Below are positions 5,172 through 6,740 of a DNA stretch of 6,740 bases, piece by piece. The notes below the pieces were generated by a model. That model was given only the letters and a program-made list of their open reading frames with translations, searched no databases and was not told the DNA's origin. The stretch comes from Saprospiraceae bacterium (GTDB taxonomy: Bacteria; Bacteroidota; Bacteroidia; Chitinophagales; Saprospiraceae): NCBI GenBank assembly GCA_020628755.1, contig JAHDEQ010000145.1, positions 4,417-11,156 of the forward strand. Direction: 5' to 3'. Position 1 is the first letter of the stretch. Each line of letters opens with the position of its first letter. The translations under genes were made by a program, and so were the position numbers.

Positions 5172-6077
5172 ATGAAAAACCTATTCTTCATTTTTTTGAT
5201 CGGTATTTTAGCAGCAGGTTGTGACCCAACTTCTGCTCTAAAAAAAGAGATGATTGACAATCCTACCACTCAACCAGATAAGGACAAAAATGCCATCTTG
5301 CAATACCTTATCGACAATAAAATCACCAATGCTCAGTCAACCGATTCGGGTATTTACTACATCATGGAAAAAGAAGGTGACGGTGCTGGCCACCCCAATG
5401 CTCAATCAAGCATTACGGCTCACTATCATGGAACATTGCTTGATGGAACCGTTTTTGACTCTTCGGTAGAAAAAGGGCGACCTTTTACTTTTGGTCTAAA
5501 CAGAGTCGTTAAAGGTTGGCAACAAGCTATTCCTTTGTTATCCAAAGGTGGTAAGGGTAAGTTTATTATTCCGTCGGATTTGGCTTATGGGCCACGTGGT
5601 TCGGGAGGAAAAATTGGCCCTAACTCTGTACTTATTTTTGATATAGAATTGATTGATTTTGTACAGCCGCTTTCGCCAGAAGAGCAAGCTGCTAAAGACC
5701 AAGAAATTATCAAAAAATACATTGCTAACAAGAAACTCGATAATGTAAAAACAACGGATTCGGGTATTCATTATATTATTGAAAAAGAGGGCGATGGCAA
5801 AGGCAATCCCAATGCTACCTCAAAAGTTAAAGTCCATTATCATGGGACTTTATTGGATGGAACAGTCTTTGATTCTTCGGTAGAACGAGGCGAAACGATT
5901 GAATTTGGTCTGAATCAAGTTATTCCAGGTTGGCAACAAGCTATTCCTTTATTATCTAAAGGTGGCAAGGGTAAGTTTATTATTCCTTCGGGCTTGGCGT
6001 ATGGCCCTCGTGGTGCAGGTGGCAAAATTGGCCCCAACTCTGTACTTATTTTTGATGTTGAATTATTTGATTTCTAA
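5172..6077 (+). CDS. Tandem-domain FKBP-type peptidyl-prolyl isomerase, lipoprotein
   Basis: A 301-residue protein with a signal peptide ending ILAAGC (lipidated C17 likely) and two FKBP domains, each preceded by a short helical linker. Domain 1 (about 57-163) has Y85, F95-D96, F107, V113, W116, Y139 and F156. Domain 2 (about 195-301) has Y223, F233-D234, F245, I251, W254, Y277 and F294. Both therefore look catalytically complete and are offset by exactly 138 residues. The protein should isomerise prolyl bonds in the periplasm or at the outer membrane; two active domains may raise avidity or chaperone action. The start is ATG 5172 with an A-rich leader. The gene lies 119 bases after its single-domain paralog, possibly co-transcribed, and ends at a strong terminator. 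Confidence 0.93.
   Translation: MKNLFFIFLIGILAAGCDPTSALKKEMIDNPTTQPDKDKNAILQYLIDNKITNAQSTDSGIYYIMEKEGDGAGHPNAQSSITAHYHGTLLDGTVFDSSVEKGRPFTFGLNRVVKGWQQAIPLLSKGGKGKFIIPSDLAYGPRGSGGKIGPNSVLIFDIELIDFVQPLSPEEQAAKDQEIIKKYIANKKLDNVKTTDSGIHYIIEKEGDGKGNPNATSKVKVHYHGTLLDGTVFDSSVERGETIEFGLNQVIPGWQQAIPLLSKGGKGKFIIPSGLAYGPRGAGGKIGPNSVLIFDVELFDF
5289..6074 (+). repeat. Internal duplication within the tandem FKBP gene
   Basis: The linker plus FKBP unit at 5289-5660 is repeated at 5703-6074, in frame and with a constant 414-base offset. The 3' part is the most alike: 5514-5660 and 5928-6074 differ at about 19 of 147 positions by eye, many of them third codon positions. The high DNA identity suggests fairly recent duplication or continuing gene conversion. 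It is much closer than the match to the neighbouring single-domain gene. Confidence 0.9.
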
Positions 6078-6098
6078 AGTATAGAAAATCTTATTTAT

Positions 6099-6135
6099 AA
6101 AAGAGGATTTGCCTACGCAGGCAAATCCTCTTTTT
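6099..6135 (+). terminator. Intrinsic terminator after the tandem FKBP gene
   Basis: A perfect 16-base-pair stem (6099-6114 with 6119-6134) with loop ACGC and core AGAGGATTTGCCT / AGGCAAATCCTCT is followed by T residues to 6135. It begins 22 bases after the FKBP stop and should separate that transcript from the exbD gene beginning at 6229. Confidence 0.92.
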
Positions 6136-6201
6136 ACATTATACACCAATTTTCCAATTCATTACATCTTTCCTAATAGTCGTCCAATCTTATACTACCA
6201 A

Positions 6202-6223
6202 GTCATTTTCTAACTAAAATGAC
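6202..6223. promoter_or_regulatory. Inverted repeat directly before the exbD start
   Basis: GTCATTTT (6202-6209) and AAAATGAC (6216-6223) form a perfect 8-base-pair inverted repeat with a 6-base spacer, ending 5 bases before the ATG at 6229. It could be an operator or an mRNA hairpin in the ribosome-binding region. No Shine-Dalgarno sequence or good TAnnTTTG box is visible nearby. Function is inferred only. Confidence 0.35.
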
Positions 6224-6228
6224 GACTT

Positions 6229-6740
6229 ATGCTTTCACGCAAAAAACGCCGCCCTGACAACGAAGTCAATGCTGGCTCAATGGCTGACATCGCTTTTCTT
6301 TTACTTATTTTTTTCTTAGTTGCAACTGTTATTGATGAAGATAAAGGCATACGAGTGGCTTTGCCGCCCTGGACTCCTGACCCTATTGCACAACCCTTAA
6401 ATAAAGACAATGTCCTTTCGGTAAAAGTCAATGCTAGTAATTTGCTTTTGGTGGAGGGCGAGTTGTTGCAAGTGCAACAACTAAGGGATTTGACTAAGGA
6501 TTTTATTTTAAATCCGAATAAAGAGGATAATAAACCTGATAAACCAACTAAGGCAGTCGTGTCATTACAAAACGATAGAGGCACTCATTACGATACTTAT
6601 ATTGAGGTGTATAATGAACTCAAAGCCGCTTATAATGAGTTGTGGGAAGACCGTGCTCAAGAGCAATATGGAATAGCTTATGCTAAATTGACTAAGCCTT
6701 TGCAAAAGGCTATTCGCAACCAAATCCCTTTGGTGATTTC
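6229..6740 (+). CDS. exbD: ExbD/TolR-family biopolymer transport protein, 3'-truncated
   Basis: A frame opens at ATG 6229 and is still open at the right edge (170 complete codons), so the gene is partial. After a basic start (MLSRKKRRPDNEVNAG) comes a single transmembrane helix (about 18-36) in SMADIAFLLLIFFLV. D20 is at the place of the conserved membrane aspartate that carries protons in ExbD. The rest is a periplasmic domain, including LLLVEGE (72-78) and VVSLQNDRGTHYDTYIEVYNEL (110-131), a pattern I know from Bacteroidota ExbD proteins. ExbD works with ExbB to use proton-motive force to energise TonB and outer-membrane transporters, or similar Tol/Mot-type machines. No exbB or tonB lies upstream; a second exbD or tonB could follow outside the window. 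An ATG at 6219 is in another frame that stops quickly. Confidence 0.92.
   Translation, partial: MLSRKKRRPDNEVNAGSMADIAFLLLIFFLVATVIDEDKGIRVALPPWTPDPIAQPLNKDNVLSVKVNASNLLLVEGELLQVQQLRDLTKDFILNPNKEDNKPDKPTKAVVSLQNDRGTHYDTYIEVYNELKAAYNELWEDRAQEQYGIAYAKLTKPLQKAIRNQIPLVI

Noticed and set aside
5254..5771. Frames within or opposite the tandem FKBP gene (5254-5469 plus, 5538-5771 minus)
   Set aside because: Both lie wholly inside a well-supported two-domain FKBP gene and look like out-of-frame readings.
6210..6584. Minus-strand frame of 124 codons at the right end
   Set aside because: It is antisense to the convincing exbD reading frame (MADIAFLLLIFFLV) and its product resembles nothing I know.

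Overview
The window looks like chromosomal DNA of a member of the Bacteroidota. The reasons are an ExbD with the Bacteroidota-type motif NAGSMADIAFLLLIFFLV, two lipoprotein FKBP prolyl isomerases, AT-rich intergenic DNA with no clear Shine-Dalgarno sequences, and a close match to the TTTG / TAnnTTTG promoter of this phylum in front of guaB. I cannot place it to genus.

Layout, left to right. Positions 1-69 are the last 22 codons of a plus-strand gene, probably a ROK-family sugar kinase or repressor. It ends at a strong bidirectional terminator (79-113), against a convergent gene for a two-CBS-domain protein (118-594, minus). Next comes a gene for an exported START-domain protein (813-1484, minus), divergent from a small 78-residue gene (1692-1928, plus). 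The small gene converges at a terminator (1981-2019) on tadA, the tRNA adenosine deaminase (2018-2461, minus). Divergent from tadA is guaB, IMP dehydrogenase (2694-4196, plus). After a 301-base repeat-rich intergenic region come two paralogous FKBP lipoprotein genes (4498-5052 with one FKBP domain, 5172-6077 with two), a strong terminator (6099-6135), and the start of an exbD/tolR gene that runs off the right edge (6229 to beyond 6740).

The genes are mostly single units separated by terminators rather than one operon. Only the two FKBP genes form an obvious functional pair: both products should sit in the envelope and help fold proteins there, and ExbD is also an envelope component. guaB and tadA are housekeeping genes. 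The CBS protein and GuaB both carry tandem CBS domains, but nothing else links them.

I see no phage, CRISPR, toxin-antitoxin or transposase gene and no convincing new multigene system. The most unusual material is non-coding. A stem-loop repeat of about 55 bases lies upstream of each FKBP gene; the first copy sits in a larger nested inverted repeat with competing arms, bordered by TAACGAGTAA repeats. The guaB promoter box ends only three bases before the ATG, which suggests a leaderless mRNA.
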